Assembly (NCBI GenBank): GCA_028284005.1
Contig: JANQSO010000004.1
Span: forward strand, 186,001-250,000
DNA length: 64,000 bases
Source: Flavobacteriaceae bacterium
GTDB lineage: Bacteria > Bacteroidota > Bacteroidia > Flavobacteriales > Flavobacteriaceae
Reading direction: 5' to 3'
The notes beneath the pieces are model-generated. The model had not been told where the DNA came from. It ran no database searches and saw nothing but the letters and a program-made list of their open reading frames with translations. Below are positions 48,549 to 58,602 of the stretch, in pieces. The position numbers and the translations under genes were made by a program. Each line of letters begins with the position of its first letter. Within the stretch, counting starts at the first letter, position 1.

Positions 48549-51500
48549 ATGAAAAAAATACTACTCCTTGCCTTGCTTTGCATTGCAACAACACTTTCCG
48601 CGCAACAATTTTCAATGGACATACTCAAAGATATAAAGCCAAGGAATATAGGCCCTGGTGGAATGTCCGGACGGGTTACAGCCATTGATGTCGTTATAAA
48701 CAACCCGGACATAATGTATGTGGGTACAGCTTCCGGAGGGCTTTGGAAATCGACCAGCGGCGGAATTAAATGGAAACCTATTTTCGATAACGAAGCTACT
48801 GCTTCAATTGGCGCCGTTGCCATTCAGCAATCAAACCCATCCGTACTATGGGTAGGTACGGGAGAAGGTAATCCCAGAAACAGTTTAAATGGAGGTTATG
48901 GAATCTACAGGTCCCTGGATGCCGGAAAAACCTGGAAACTAATGGGCCTGGAAAAGACACGTCATATTCATCGTGTGATCATTGACCCTACAGATCCGAA
49001 TACTGTATATGTAGGAGCTATTGGCTCACCCTGGGGTGAGCATCCCGAGCGCGGTGTCTATAAAACTACAGACGGAGGTAAAACCTGGAATAAGATCCTG
49101 TTCGCCAATAACAAGACCGGTGCCGCAGATATCGTAATGGATCCAAGTAACCCAAATAAGTTGATCGTTGCATTATGGGAACATAAAAGAGACCCTTGGT
49201 TCTTTGCATCCGGAGGAGAAGGTTCTGGAATTTTCATTACACATGACGGTGGAGCAACCTGGGAAGAAAGAACCGATAAAGATGGTTTGCCAAAAGGCGA
49301 ACTTGGGCGAATAGGAATTGCCATAGCGAGAAACAAACCAAATATTGTCTATGCACTGGTAGAAGCTAAAAAGAATGCATTGTATAGAAGTGAAGACGGT
49401 GGATTTACATGGAAAAAGATCAACGATAAAAATGATATTGGCAATCGTCCATTCTACTATTCCGAGATCTATGTGGACCCCGAAAATGAGAATAGGGTAT
49501 ATTCCATTTACACCTATGTGAATGTGTCGGAAGACGGAGGAAAGAATTTCCATCAATTAATGCCTGCATATGGAGTCACTAATGGAGTACATCCGGACCA
49601 TCATGCCTGGTGGATGCATCCAACAGATGGAAGCTTTATGATCGATGGAAATGATGGAGGATTGAATATCACTCATGACGGGGGTAAAAGCTGGCGCTTC
49701 GTTGGTAACCTTCCGGTGGCTCAATTTTATCATATCAATGTAGACAATGAATTTCCATACAATGTGTATGGTGGAATGCAGGATAACGGTAGCTGGAGAG
49801 GACCGGCCTATGTCTGGAAAGCGCAGGGAATTCGTAATGATTACTGGCAGGAGATCTCTTTTGGAGATGGATTTGATGTGGTGCCGGATAAAGATGACAG
49901 TCGTTATGGCTGGAGTATGAGTCAGCAAGGCTATGTAAGCCGGTACGACTGGATAACAGGTAATAACTATACTGTTAGGCCTACCCACCCCAATCCTGAA
50001 GTAAGGTTGCGTTTTAACTGGAATTCGGCCATTAATATAGACCCGTTCAACAATAATACTGTTTACTTCGGAAGTCAGTTTGTGCACAAAAGTACAGACA
50101 AGGGGTTGACATGGGAAATTATATCTCCGGACCTTACTTCTAACGACCCTGAAAAACAAAAACAAAGTGAAAGTGGTGGTTTAACCATGGATGCTACAGG
50201 CGCCGAAAATTATACAACTATACTTGTAATAGAACCATCTCCCCTGGAGCAGAACATGTTGTGGATAGCCACGGATGACGGAAAAGTACATTATACTCAA
50301 AATGGTGGTCAAAACTGGAATGATGTTACAAACAATCTTGTTGGATTACCCTCAGGAAGTTGGATCACCCAGATAAAAGCTTCCAATAAAAATAAAGGGG
50401 AGGCTTTATTGGTTGCCAATGATTACCGAAGGTTTAATTATACTCCTTACGCTTATCGCACCACCGACTACGGAAAAACCTGGAAACGTATTGTAGACAG
50501 CAATGATGTTATTAGTTATACGCTAAGTATTGTAGAAGACCCTATAGAAAAGAATCTATTGTTCTTAGGTACCGATGATGGGCTGTATATTTCTATTGAT
50601 GCAGGAAATTCATGGACAAAATGGACCAATGGTTTTCCTACTGTTTCGGTAAAAGACCTGGTGATCCAGCCACGTGAACATGACCTGGTGATAGGTACGT
50701 TTGGACGGGCTGCATGGGTGCTGGATGATATTCGCCCACTACGGAAAATTGCGAAGAACCAATCTGTTTTAGCTTCAGAACTGGCAGTTTTTAACCCTCC
50801 AACTGTGTATCAGGCAGCTTATCAGCAACCAACCGGAAGCCGTTTTGGAGGAGATGCTCTGTACAATGGAGAAAATAGAGATTACGGTGCACATATAACC
50901 TATTATTTTCAGAAAAAAGAAGCTAAAGAAGAAAGTGATACCGATGAAGAAAAAGAAGATACGGATACTTTTGAAGAAAAAGGGAAGCCAAGCAAAGACT
51001 CTATTTATATGAAGGTCTATAACGGCGATCAATTGATACGTACACTTAAGGAAAAGCTTCCGGATAGTACCGGAATTTATAAATGGACCTGGTCCCTGGA
51101 TGAAGCTGGAGTGGACAGGCCTTCACGTGAAATCCGAAAGCGTGAAGAAGAACCGGGAGGTACCGATGTAAAACCGGGAACCTATAAAATTGAACTCCAG
51201 TATATGGATAAAACAGCTACCACCAATGTTACAGTGGAAAGCGATCCAAGATTACAAATTTCACAAAAAGCCATCGATGAAAGCTATACAACTTCCAAAA
51301 AGCTGGAAACACTTACCCAACTTGCTGCCGATGCAGTGAAACAATTGGTCGAGAGTAAAAATACCGCCGAGGACCTCAGTAAAAAGATGAAAAAGAAAGA
51401 TGATGAAAAATATAAAGAGGAAATAAAGTTGAGTAAGGAAGTAGTAAAGAAAGTAGATTCGCTTGTTGCTTTGTACCTGGGTAAAGAAGACACGCGGCAA

Positions 51501-51749
51501 GGCATTACGCGTAACCCAGAAGTAAATGTCATGCAACGCATAGGTACTGCAAACTGGTATAGTGGCAGCCGCCCTAATGGAATGACAAAGACCGAAGAAA
51601 CTTTGATACAACATGCCCGGAACCAATTGGATGATGCCTTAGAGCAAACCAATGAATTCTTTACAACTCAATGGGCCGAGTACCAATCCAATATGGAGAA
51701 AGTGGACCTTTCCCCTTTTAAACATATAAAGACATTTAAGACAAATTAA
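48549..51749 (+). CDS. Secreted sortilin/VPS10-like BNR beta-propeller protein
   Basis: The 1066-residue product has a signal peptide (MKKILLLALLCIATTLSAQQ), then at least ten Asp-box hairpins (DAGKTWKLMG, DGGKTWNKI, DGGATWEER, DGGFTWKKI, DGGKSWRFV, DKGLTWEII, NGGQNWNDV, DYGKTWKRI, DAGNSWTKW) making one or two propellers over residues 40-740. The linker at about 800-830 is strongly acidic with Glu/Asp runs. A beta domain and a charged coiled-coil region (about 920-1000) end the protein. No T9SS sorting domain is evident. Such proteins are common in Bacteroidota and have been labelled glycosyl hydrolase, but no active site can be assigned; binding is more likely. Confidence 0.9.
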   Translation: MKKILLLALLCIATTLSAQQFSMDILKDIKPRNIGPGGMSGRVTAIDVVINNPDIMYVGTASGGLWKSTSGGIKWKPIFDNEATASIGAVAIQQSNPSVLWVGTGEGNPRNSLNGGYGIYRSLDAGKTWKLMGLEKTRHIHRVIIDPTDPNTVYVGAIGSPWGEHPERGVYKTTDGGKTWNKILFANNKTGAADIVMDPSNPNKLIVALWEHKRDPWFFASGGEGSGIFITHDGGATWEERTDKDGLPKGELGRIGIAIARNKPNIVYALVEAKKNALYRSEDGGFTWKKINDKNDIGNRPFYYSEIYVDPENENRVYSIYTYVNVSEDGGKNFHQLMPAYGVTNGVHPDHHAWWMHPTDGSFMIDGNDGGLNITHDGGKSWRFVGNLPVAQFYHINVDNEFPYNVYGGMQDNGSWRGPAYVWKAQGIRNDYWQEISFGDGFDVVPDKDDSRYGWSMSQQGYVSRYDWITGNNYTVRPTHPNPEVRLRFNWNSAINIDPFNNNTVYFGSQFVHKSTDKGLTWEIISPDLTSNDPEKQKQSESGGLTMDATGAENYTTILVIEPSPLEQNMLWIATDDGKVHYTQNGGQNWNDVTNNLVGLPSGSWITQIKASNKNKGEALLVANDYRRFNYTPYAYRTTDYGKTWKRIVDSNDVISYTLSIVEDPIEKNLLFLGTDDGLYISIDAGNSWTKWTNGFPTVSVKDLVIQPREHDLVIGTFGRAAWVLDDIRPLRKIAKNQSVLASELAVFNPPTVYQAAYQQPTGSRFGGDALYNGENRDYGAHITYYFQKKEAKEESDTDEEKEDTDTFEEKGKPSKDSIYMKVYNGDQLIRTLKEKLPDSTGIYKWTWSLDEAGVDRPSREIRKREEEPGGTDVKPGTYKIELQYMDKTATTNVTVESDPRLQISQKAIDESYTTSKKLETLTQLAADAVKQLVESKNTAEDLSKKMKKKDDEKYKEEIKLSKEVVKKVDSLVALYLGKEDTRQGITRNPEVNVMQRIGTANWYSGSRPNGMTKTEETLIQHARNQLDDALEQTNEFFTTQWAEYQSNMEKVDLSPFKHIKTFKTN

Positions 51750-51825
51750 TGGTAGCCGACCTATCATTGGTGCAAGTTTTTAAACTTTTGGCGACTTAAC
51801 CAAGGTCAATGATATAATTGCTCTT

Positions 51826-53037
51826 ATGAATATTCAAAAAGTTTCTTTTAAAAACAAGGAAGGACAAAATCTTTCCGGGAGGTTAGAATTGCCGGTAGAC
51901 CGCCATCCGCATAATTTTGCACTCTTTGCACATTGTTTTACTTGTAACAAAAATCTGTCGGCAGTCAGAAACATCAGCAGGGCGTTAACCTCTGCCGGAA
52001 TTGGTGTTTTACGCTTTGATTTCACAGGCCTTGGAGAGAGTGAAGGCGATTTTGAAGACACTAATTTTTCGGGAAATGTGGAAGATCTTATCGCTGCTGC
52101 CAATTACCTGGAAGATAACTATGAGACCCCTTCCCTGCTCATTGGACATTCTTTGGGAGGCGCTGCAGTGATCTTTGCCGCTTCTGAACTAGTTTCGGTA
52201 AAAGCAGTTGCAACCATAGGTGCGCCCAGTAATCCGAAACATGTACAACATTTGCTGCAAGAAGATCTGCCGGAAATTCAGCAAAAAGGTGTAGCTGAAG
52301 TGAATTTGGGTGGAAGAAATTTCACGATCAAAAAGCAGTTCTTAGAGGACCTGGAAAAGAAATCGCTGCCAGAAGTTGCCAAAAACCTTCGCAAATCATT
52401 GCTGATCCTGCATTCACCCCAGGATACGACCGTAGGAATTAAAAATGCCGAAGAGATCTACATCGCTGCACACCATCCTAAAAGTTTTGTATCCCTGGAT
52501 GGAGCGGACCATTTATTGAGCCGGAAAAAGGATTCATTATATGTCGGAAAAGTGATCGCAGAATGGGCCTCCCGTTACCTGGAAATTCCTGAAAATTTTA
52601 AAATTCGTAGCAATCATGAGGTGGCAGCAAGTCTAAACGGAGAGAGCGGATTTACTACCCAAATGAAAGTGGGAAATCACTATATGATGGCCGACGAGCC
52701 AGAACATGTTGGAGGTAACGATTTTGGCCCCAACCCCTATGAGTTTGTTTCGGCCGGTTTGGCAGCATGTACTGCTATGACCATTCAAATGTATGTAAGG
52801 CGAAAGCAATGGGACCTTAAAAATGTTGAAGTACATATTAATTATGGCAAGGACTATGCCCGGGATTGTGAAGATTGTGAACAGGATTCGGCTAAGATCG
52901 ACACATTTACACGGGAAATAAAACTGGAAGGTGATCTGGATGAAAAACAGATCGCACGTATTCTTCAAATAGCAGACAAGTGCCCGGTGCATAAAACACT
53001 TCATACCGAAACTCAGGTGATCACAAAGCTTGTATAA
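51826..53037 (+). CDS. Alpha/beta hydrolase - OsmC fusion protein
   Basis: The 403-residue cytosolic product joins an alpha/beta hydrolase (residues 1-250; LLIGHSLGGAAVIFAASELV with the nucleophile Ser, LILHSPQDTTVGIKNAEEIY, LDGADHLLSRKK with the His) to an OsmC/Ohr domain (about 265-403; DFGPNPYEFVSAGLAACTAM with the first Cys, QIADKCPVHKTLHTETQVIT with the second). OsmC domains reduce organic hydroperoxides; the hydrolase may release peroxidised acids from esters, but that is inference. The architecture is known in bacteria. An extra CEDCEQD motif lies at about residue 350. Confidence 0.9.
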   Translation: MNIQKVSFKNKEGQNLSGRLELPVDRHPHNFALFAHCFTCNKNLSAVRNISRALTSAGIGVLRFDFTGLGESEGDFEDTNFSGNVEDLIAAANYLEDNYETPSLLIGHSLGGAAVIFAASELVSVKAVATIGAPSNPKHVQHLLQEDLPEIQQKGVAEVNLGGRNFTIKKQFLEDLEKKSLPEVAKNLRKSLLILHSPQDTTVGIKNAEEIYIAAHHPKSFVSLDGADHLLSRKKDSLYVGKVIAEWASRYLEIPENFKIRSNHEVAASLNGESGFTTQMKVGNHYMMADEPEHVGGNDFGPNPYEFVSAGLAACTAMTIQMYVRRKQWDLKNVEVHINYGKDYARDCEDCEQDSAKIDTFTREIKLEGDLDEKQIARILQIADKCPVHKTLHTETQVITKLV

Positions 53038-53054
53038 AAAAGCCTGTCTCTTTT

Positions 53055-53085
53055 TTTGGATTATGGTGGAATCGTATTACCTTTA
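53055..53085 (+). promoter_or_regulatory. Promoter of the superoxide dismutase gene
   Basis: TTTG at 53055-53058 and TACCTTTA at 53078-53085 are separated by 19 bp, the spacing of the Bacteroidota -33/-7 promoter. The ATG follows at 53121. Confidence 0.6.
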
Positions 53086-53120
53086 ATAGCCTCTAATACC
53101 TAATCACTAAAAAGAGTACT

Positions 53121-53702
53121 ATGAAAAAATTAGCAGTATGCATAGCAGCAATAGCGCTTGTAGCTTTTGTGAGTTGTAAAGACACTAAAAAAGAGACAGA
53201 AACGGAAGAAATAACCGAAGTAGAAACGACCGAAAAAGTTACCGCTACTGTAAAAGAAATCGATTTTGGACTGGAATCTAAAAGCGGAAGTACTGCTGTT
53301 GGTAAAGTTTCTTTTAGAGAAGTTGATGGAGTGGTCACTTTAGAAGCTAATATGTTTGGCCTAACTCCGGGGATGCATGCCATTCACATCCATGAAAAAG
53401 CAGATTGTTCTTCGCCGGATGGAAAATCTACCGGCGGGCACTGGAATCCTACCTTTGCGCAACATGGCAAATGGGGAGCTACCGAAGGTTATCATAAAGG
53501 AGATATTGGAAACTTTGAAGCCGATGAAGAAGGAAACGGCTCTATCACTATGCAAACCGACGAGTGGTGTATTGGATGTGGAGATACCAACAAAGACATT
53601 CTCGGGAAAGCTATTATTGTACACCAGGGAGCAGATGATTTTGTGACCCAACCTACCGGTGCTGCCGGTGGAAGAGTGAGTTGTGGTGGGATCATTGAGT
53701 AA
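53121..53702 (+). CDS. Cu/Zn superoxide dismutase family lipoprotein
   Basis: Converts superoxide to hydrogen peroxide and oxygen outside the cytosol. The 193-residue product has a lipoprotein signal (MKKLAVCIAAIALVAFVSC) and an acidic Glu/Thr-rich linker (residues 22-45). The SOD beta-barrel has MHAIHIHEKADCSSPDGKST (Cu ligands and disulfide Cys), GGHWNPTFAQHGKWG (bridging His), YHKGDIGNF (Zn ligands), GKAIIVHQGADDF (Cu ligand) and GGRVSCGGIIE (second disulfide Cys). An extra CIGCGD pair sits before the last copper His, a position that usually holds no Cys. Confidence 0.93.
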   Translation: MKKLAVCIAAIALVAFVSCKDTKKETETEEITEVETTEKVTATVKEIDFGLESKSGSTAVGKVSFREVDGVVTLEANMFGLTPGMHAIHIHEKADCSSPDGKSTGGHWNPTFAQHGKWGATEGYHKGDIGNFEADEEGNGSITMQTDEWCIGCGDTNKDILGKAIIVHQGADDFVTQPTGAAGGRVSCGGIIE

Positions 53703-53824
53703 ATAAAAGATCAGTACTTAAAGGCTATATACTTAAATTGCCTAAACTACTCAACATTTTACTTTTTCTTATTTTATAAACTTATTGCTAGTGAATATTA
53801 ATAACTGCAAATAAAACTGCGATC

Positions 53825-54208
53825 ATGAATCAGTATCTGGAAAAAAACAAAAAAAACGCGGTTGCATTCTATAAGACGGCATACGAGGGAAACCCTACAA
53901 AGGCCGTAACACTATATGTTGGGGATAAATACATTCAACACAATCCGTTAGTTGGTGATGGAAAACAACTATTTATCGATTATTTTGAAAAAATGGCAAG
54001 GGAATACCCTTATAAAAGTATTGAGTTTGTAAGAGTAGTAGCAGAAGGAGACCTGGTCGCCTTGCATACACACCAAAAATGGCCGGGAAATGAAGAATAT
54101 GTCACTATGGATTTCTTCCGGTTCGATGAAAACGGCAAAATAGTGGAACACTGGGATGCCATACAGCAAATTCCTGAAGAATCTGCAAATGGTAATACGA
54201 TGTACTGA
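53825..54208 (+). CDS. NTF2-like (SnoaL-type) polyketide-cyclase-fold protein
   Basis: The 127-residue product has the NTF2 fold pattern: N-terminal helix (KKNAVAFYKTAYEGNPTKAV), YIQHNPLVGDGKQLFIDYFE, VRVVAEGDLVALHTHQKWPG and FFRFDENGKIVEHWDAIQQI. The YIQHNP and EHWD strings occur in the SnoaL-like family of unknown substrate. It has no signal peptide. Single gene, with 122 bp on its left and 236 bp on its right. Confidence 0.88.
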   Translation: MNQYLEKNKKNAVAFYKTAYEGNPTKAVTLYVGDKYIQHNPLVGDGKQLFIDYFEKMAREYPYKSIEFVRVVAEGDLVALHTHQKWPGNEEYVTMDFFRFDENGKIVEHWDAIQQIPEESANGNTMY

Positions 54209-54444
54209 TCAGTTCCCAATGTGCTTGTTTCTTTTTATTACATTCATACTGCCGTAGTGATATCTATTTGAAAAAACGGGTAGTACTTCAAAAAACTACA
54301 AACTACCTGAAATTCGCTTCAGAATTTCCTTGCTAACAAATATAAGGTTCCTCCCTTTTTGCTAACTTCGTGCCGGCGAAACAGGTCGTATATAATTTCG
54401 TCATTGATCAGCTAAAAAATATTTCGGTATAAAAAAAATAAAAA

Positions 54445-54984
54445 ATGAATGTACACCCATGGCATAATGTAAGCATTGGAAAAAATGCCCCGGAAACAGT
54501 AACAGGAATTATAGAGATCCCAAAAAACTGTAGGGCAAAATATGAATTGGATAAGGATTCGGGAATGCTGATCCTGGACAGAGTTCTATACTCTTCCATA
54601 AACTATCCTGCAAACTACGGCTTCATTCCTCAGACGTTCTGCGATGATGGAGATCCACTTGACATTTTAGTTGTATCACAGATAGACATTGTACCCATGT
54701 GCCTGGTAGAAGCCAAGGTCATTGGTGTAATGCGAATGCTTGACGGAGGGGAGATGGATGATAAGATCATAGCCGTTGCCGCTAACGATATGAGTGTAAA
54801 CCACATTAGTGATATTTCCGAATTACCCCCACATTCTGTAAAAGAATTGCGAAGTTTTTTTGAGGATTATAAAAAGTTAGAGAATAAATCTGTTGTCGTT
54901 GAAGAATTTCAAGGGAAGCAAGTAGCTATGGAAGTGATCCAACAAAGCATTATTGACTACAATAGCAAATTTAGGAATGAATAA
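54445..54984 (+). CDS. ppa: Inorganic pyrophosphatase, family I
   Basis: Hydrolyses pyrophosphate to drive biosynthesis. The 179-residue product has [33 protein letters not shown], and the family I signature [11 protein letters not shown] with the metal-binding Asp residues. [20 protein letters not shown] and [15 protein letters not shown] follow. The length is that of the prokaryotic hexamer type. The last 8 bp overlap the start of the APC permease gene, so translation of the two is probably coupled. Confidence 0.95.
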   Translation: MNVHPWHNVSIGKNAPETVTGIIEIPKNCRAKYELDKDSGMLILDRVLYSSINYPANYGFIPQTFCDDGDPLDILVVSQIDIVPMCLVEAKVIGVMRMLDGGEMDDKIIAVAANDMSVNHISDISELPPHSVKELRSFFEDYKKLENKSVVVEEFQGKQVAMEVIQQSIIDYNSKFRNE

Positions 54985-56254
54985 AAAAATAGGCTTAAAG
55001 GAAGCAATGTCCATCGGGATCGGAGGAATGGTTGGCGGTGGTATATTTGCCGTTTTAGGCCTGGCGGTTTCATTAGCCCAGGGAGGTACTCCCGTCGCTT
55101 TTTTATTTGCGGGAATTGTGGCATTGATCACCTCGTACAGCTATGTAAAATTATCTCTCGCTTATCCGGACAGAGGAGGTACCGTAAAGTTTATCAATCA
55201 AGGCTTTGGGAAGGGTGTGTTTAGTGGTAGTATGAATAATCTCTTATGGATAAGTTATATCATCATGCTGGCATTATACGCTTCGGCTTTTGGGTCTTAT
55301 GCACCTAATCTATATGAAATTACAGGGAATAAAACAACGGATTTTCATATATATGCCAGTGCCATTATTATTTTGGCAACAGCGATCAATTATTATAGTA
55401 TTAAAGTGGTTGGTGCTATAGAATCCTATGCTGTCATAATTAAATTGCTCATATTACTGTCCTTTATCGGACTTGGCCTGTATGGCCTTTTCGGAAATGA
55501 AAACTTAAGTCAGTTAGCCATTGAGAATTGGGAATCTCCTTTAAGTTTATTAACGGGAGGAATGGTCATTTTTGTAGCCTATGAAGGTTTTGAGTTGATC
55601 GCAAATGCTGCTCCGGATATCAAACAACCCAGGAAGAACATTCCAAAGGCATACTATTATTCGGTGTTGTTCGTAATCTTTTTGTATGTCATTATTGCAA
55701 TTATAACCGTAGGCTCTTTACCTTTTAAAGTGATTGCGACAGCGCAGGACTATGTCCTGGCAGAAGCTGCTAAGCCGTTATTAGGAAAAATTGGTTTCTC
55801 AATTATTACCGTTGCCGCTTTAATCTCTACCTTTTCAGCGATCAATGCTTCTTTATATGGAGGCAGTAAAGTAAGTTATGAGATATCTGAAGATGACGAA
55901 CTTCCGCATGAATTAACAAGTAAACTTTGGAACCAACCCATAGGCTTATTGATTACTGCAATTGCCACATTGGTATTGGCAAATACACTTAATCTTGAAA
56001 GTATATCGACTTCGGGAAGTGTAGGTTTTCTACTCCTTTTTGCTGTCGTGAATTTTACAGGATATAAATTATCAAAAAACATCAATGGGAACAGATTAAT
56101 TCCATTAGCAGGGTTTATTTTATGCTCATTAGCCTTAGTGGCACTTTTGGTTCAACAATATTCCTCCAACAAAATGGGAGTTGTCATTGCTGTTTCAATT
56201 GTACTGAGCTGTTTTATAATGGAAACTATATATAAACGTACCCGGAAAACATAA
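54977..56254 (+). CDS. APC-family amino acid permease
   Basis: The 425-residue product starts [20 protein letters not shown] and has about 12 membrane helices. [20 protein letters not shown] is the helix-1 unwinding motif of amino acid/polyamine/organocation transporters, and [20 protein letters not shown] the helix-6 motif with the cytosolic loop. The substrate is not visible. The ATG at 54977 overlaps the 3' end of ppa; the earlier in-frame TTG (54953) was rejected. The next gene follows after 21 bp, so ppa, permease and oxidoreductase may be one operon. Confidence 0.9.
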   Translation: MNKKIGLKEAMSIGIGGMVGGGIFAVLGLAVSLAQGGTPVAFLFAGIVALITSYSYVKLSLAYPDRGGTVKFINQGFGKGVFSGSMNNLLWISYIIMLALYASAFGSYAPNLYEITGNKTTDFHIYASAIIILATAINYYSIKVVGAIESYAVIIKLLILLSFIGLGLYGLFGNENLSQLAIENWESPLSLLTGGMVIFVAYEGFELIANAAPDIKQPRKNIPKAYYYSVLFVIFLYVIIAIITVGSLPFKVIATAQDYVLAEAAKPLLGKIGFSIITVAALISTFSAINASLYGGSKVSYEISEDDELPHELTSKLWNQPIGLLITAIATLVLANTLNLESISTSGSVGFLLLFAVVNFTGYKLSKNINGNRLIPLAGFILCSLALVALLVQQYSSNKMGVVIAVSIVLSCFIMETIYKRTRKT

Positions 56255-56275
56255 CAATTCAGTTAAAAGAAACCT

Positions 56276-57262
56276 TTGAAAGCTATAGTATGTACAAAAT
56301 ACGGGGCTCCGAAAGATCTTCAGTTGAAAGAGGTGCCAAAGCCCATTCCTAAAGAGAATGAGGTATTGGTGAAAATTTATGCCACAGCTGTAAATGACTA
56401 TGATTGGAGTTTGGTAAGAGGTAAACCTTATATTTACCGGTTAATGTTTGGATTTCTTAAACCGAAGGCCCAAATACCGGGAATGGAACTAGCGGGTGTG
56501 GTTGGGGCTTTGGGAGCAAATACTAAAAAATCTAAGGTTGGAGATCTTGTATATGGAGATATTTCGGCATACGGTTTTGGCAGTTTTGCAGAATATATTT
56601 GTATCGACGAAAATGCTCTTATACACAAGCCCAATACAATGAGCTTTGAAGAAGCAACATCTATTCCACATGCAGCAACGCTGGCTCTTCAGGGACTTAT
56701 CGACGTTGGAAAGATGCAAAAGGAACAAAAGGTCTTAATAAACGGAGCCGGAGGAGGTATGGGTACATTCGGCCTGCAAATTGCCAAATTATACAATGCT
56801 GAAGTTACAGGAGTTGACACCGGTGATAAGCTGGAAACGATGAAACTGATTGGTTTTGACCACGTCATTGATTATAAGAAAGAAGATTTCACTAAAAACG
56901 GACAGCATTATGATCTGATCTTAGATGCTAAGACAAATCGCTCAATATTCAGTTATACCCGGTCTTTAAGCCCCAATGGGAAATATGTCACGGTTGGAGG
57001 AAATTTAACCAAACTTTTTCTGTTGCTTATTCTGAAATTCTGGGTCTCTAAATTCAGTAAAAAAAGAATGCACATCGTTAGCCTGAAACCCAACAAGGAT
57101 CTGGATTATATAAATGAGCTTTTTGAAAATGGCAACATAAAGCCTGTGATAGATGGTCCCTTCACATTAAGTGAAATACCAAAGGCCATTCAGTATTTCG
57201 GAGAAGGAAAACACAAGGGAAAGGTTGTAATTACTGTGGTAAATGACAGTTCACCAGTATAA
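56276..57262 (+). CDS. MDR-family NAD(P)H-dependent oxidoreductase (quinone-oxidoreductase-like), TTG start
   Basis: The 328-residue product starts from a TTG at MKAIVCTKYGAPKDLQLKEV; no ATG or GTG is available before the conserved N-terminal strand. Domain 1 includes PIPKENEVLVKIYATAVNDY and PGMELAGVVGALG. The Rossmann domain includes VLINGAGGGMGTFGLQIAKL (dinucleotide motif) and the C-terminal lobe is DGPFTLSEIPKAIQYFGEGK. The catalytic zinc ligands of true alcohol dehydrogenases are absent, so a quinone- or enone-reductase type is more likely. It follows the permease gene by 21 bp. Confidence 0.9.
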   Translation: MKAIVCTKYGAPKDLQLKEVPKPIPKENEVLVKIYATAVNDYDWSLVRGKPYIYRLMFGFLKPKAQIPGMELAGVVGALGANTKKSKVGDLVYGDISAYGFGSFAEYICIDENALIHKPNTMSFEEATSIPHAATLALQGLIDVGKMQKEQKVLINGAGGGMGTFGLQIAKLYNAEVTGVDTGDKLETMKLIGFDHVIDYKKEDFTKNGQHYDLILDAKTNRSIFSYTRSLSPNGKYVTVGGNLTKLFLLLILKFWVSKFSKKRMHIVSLKPNKDLDYINELFENGNIKPVIDGPFTLSEIPKAIQYFGEGKHKGKVVITVVNDSSPV

Positions 57263-57371
57263 ATATATCCTGAAACATCTTCATATCTTAATCGAGATAA
57301 TTACTTTTTACTAACTTAGTTCCCAACACCATAATCCTTTCTCAAAACATTGTATATAATTTATAATCAAG

Positions 57372-58241
57372 ATGATAGTTGATGTCTACAAAATGTTTAC
57401 AAAGGACCCGAAATTCAATAGGATCATTGGGAATGATTGTGTATTTCTGGAGTTCAATTGTCCTTTGGATATTGAAAACTTTCAACTTTTTACAGAATCT
57501 CACTTGATCACCTATGTGATCAGCGGAAAGAAAGATTGGATCGCTCCCGATAAAAAGTGCCAGCTAACTGCCGGTGATGCCATATTTGCAAGAAAAGGAG
57601 TATACACTACAAAACAATATTTTGAGGTAGACTATTGCGTACTGTTGTTCTTTTTAAACGATGCTTTTATACAGAATTTCATCCAGGAGAGCCAATTCCC
57701 TAAAAGCTCAAAAACATTCACAAGTGATTTTGAAAGTTTGTATGAGATCCATACAGATGAATCCTTTGTAACACTAACACAAAGCATTTTTCACTATCTA
57801 AGTCAGCCACAGAAGATTCCACAAAACCTGGTGGAGATAAAGTTCAAGGAATTGCTTTATAATATTGTACTCAATCCAGGAAACCGACAGTTGCTTGAGT
57901 TCTTTCAGTCCATACATCTTTCTACCAAAAGTGACATTGAGGATACCATGCTGAAAAATTTTCAGTTTGACCTAAAACTTGAGGAATTTGCCAAATTATG
58001 TGGTAGAAGCTTATCCAGTTTTAAAAGAGATTTCAAAAATCACTTTAGCACTACTCCTTCCAAATGGCTTTTAAAAAAACGTCTGGAATATGCCAAAACG
58101 CTACTTTTGGGTTCTGACCTGTCTATAAATGAGGTATGTTATGAAAGTGGTTTTAAGAATCCATCTCATTTTATAAGAGCATTCAAAAGTGAATATGCGC
58201 TTCCTCCTAACCGGTTTAAAGCTTCTCAACTAAATACATAG
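57372..58241 (+). CDS. AraC-family transcriptional regulator
   Basis: The 289-residue product has a cupin-like N-terminal sensing part (residues 1-160, HLITYVISGKKDWIAPDKKC, GDAIFARKGVYTTKQYFEVD) and a C-terminal double HTH. FDLKLEEFAKLCGRSLSSFK is the first HTH, and FSTTPSKWLLKKRLEYAKTL and SINEVCYESGFKNPSHFIRA the second. The domain order is typical of the ExsA-like AraC group. Its likely targets are the adjacent genes, especially the flavoprotein at 58603, on the same strand. It has a 109-bp upstream spacer without a clear consensus promoter. Confidence 0.9.
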   Translation: MIVDVYKMFTKDPKFNRIIGNDCVFLEFNCPLDIENFQLFTESHLITYVISGKKDWIAPDKKCQLTAGDAIFARKGVYTTKQYFEVDYCVLLFFLNDAFIQNFIQESQFPKSSKTFTSDFESLYEIHTDESFVTLTQSIFHYLSQPQKIPQNLVEIKFKELLYNIVLNPGNRQLLEFFQSIHLSTKSDIEDTMLKNFQFDLKLEEFAKLCGRSLSSFKRDFKNHFSTTPSKWLLKKRLEYAKTLLLGSDLSINEVCYESGFKNPSHFIRAFKSEYALPPNRFKASQLNT

Positions 58242-58360
58242 CTCTTCTTACGCTAAAATGTAATACATGGACTGTAGAGTCTATTTTTTGGACTTTTAAG
58301 CAAGTCCCTACCTGTCTCTTTATCAGATATTTGCATCGAATAATCATAAAACCAATAGCA

Positions 58361-58588
58361 ATGATACTTAATGAAGTAACAACTACCCCTGGAGAATCCA
58401 CTTCTAAAGGTTTATTCTCCGGAAAACAAACTTGGACGCATAGGTCTGTTTTCAGAGTTTTTCAAAAATTTTCTCTGCGAAATTTTTTCCTTTCAAAAGA
58501 AGACCTTGCCCTCACCAATGAAGACCTTAAAATTGATGCATTCCAGTTAAACGAATTCCTCTATACCCATGGAAATTGTTTGGATTAA
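58361..58588 (+). CDS. Small hypothetical protein between the AraC and flavoprotein genes
   Basis: The 75-residue ORF from the ATG at 58361 reads MILNEVTTTPGESTSKGLFS, then GKQTWTHRSVFRVFQKFSLR and NFFLSKEDLALTNEDLKIDA. It is soluble and mixed charge, with no recognised domain. It ends 14 bp before the flavoprotein start. The first ORF in this frame starts with a TTG at 58331. It may be an upstream element of the flavoprotein operon or a spurious ORF; the absence of a visible homologue keeps it at moderate confidence. Confidence 0.5.
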   Translation: MILNEVTTTPGESTSKGLFSGKQTWTHRSVFRVFQKFSLRNFFLSKEDLALTNEDLKIDAFQLNEFLYTHGNCLD

Positions 58589-58602
58589 AAACAACTAAAA
58601 AG

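Noticed and set aside
58331..58360. TTG start for the small ORF between the AraC and flavoprotein genes
   Set aside because: The ATG at 58361 is preferred; the TTG-extended N-terminus has no supporting feature.
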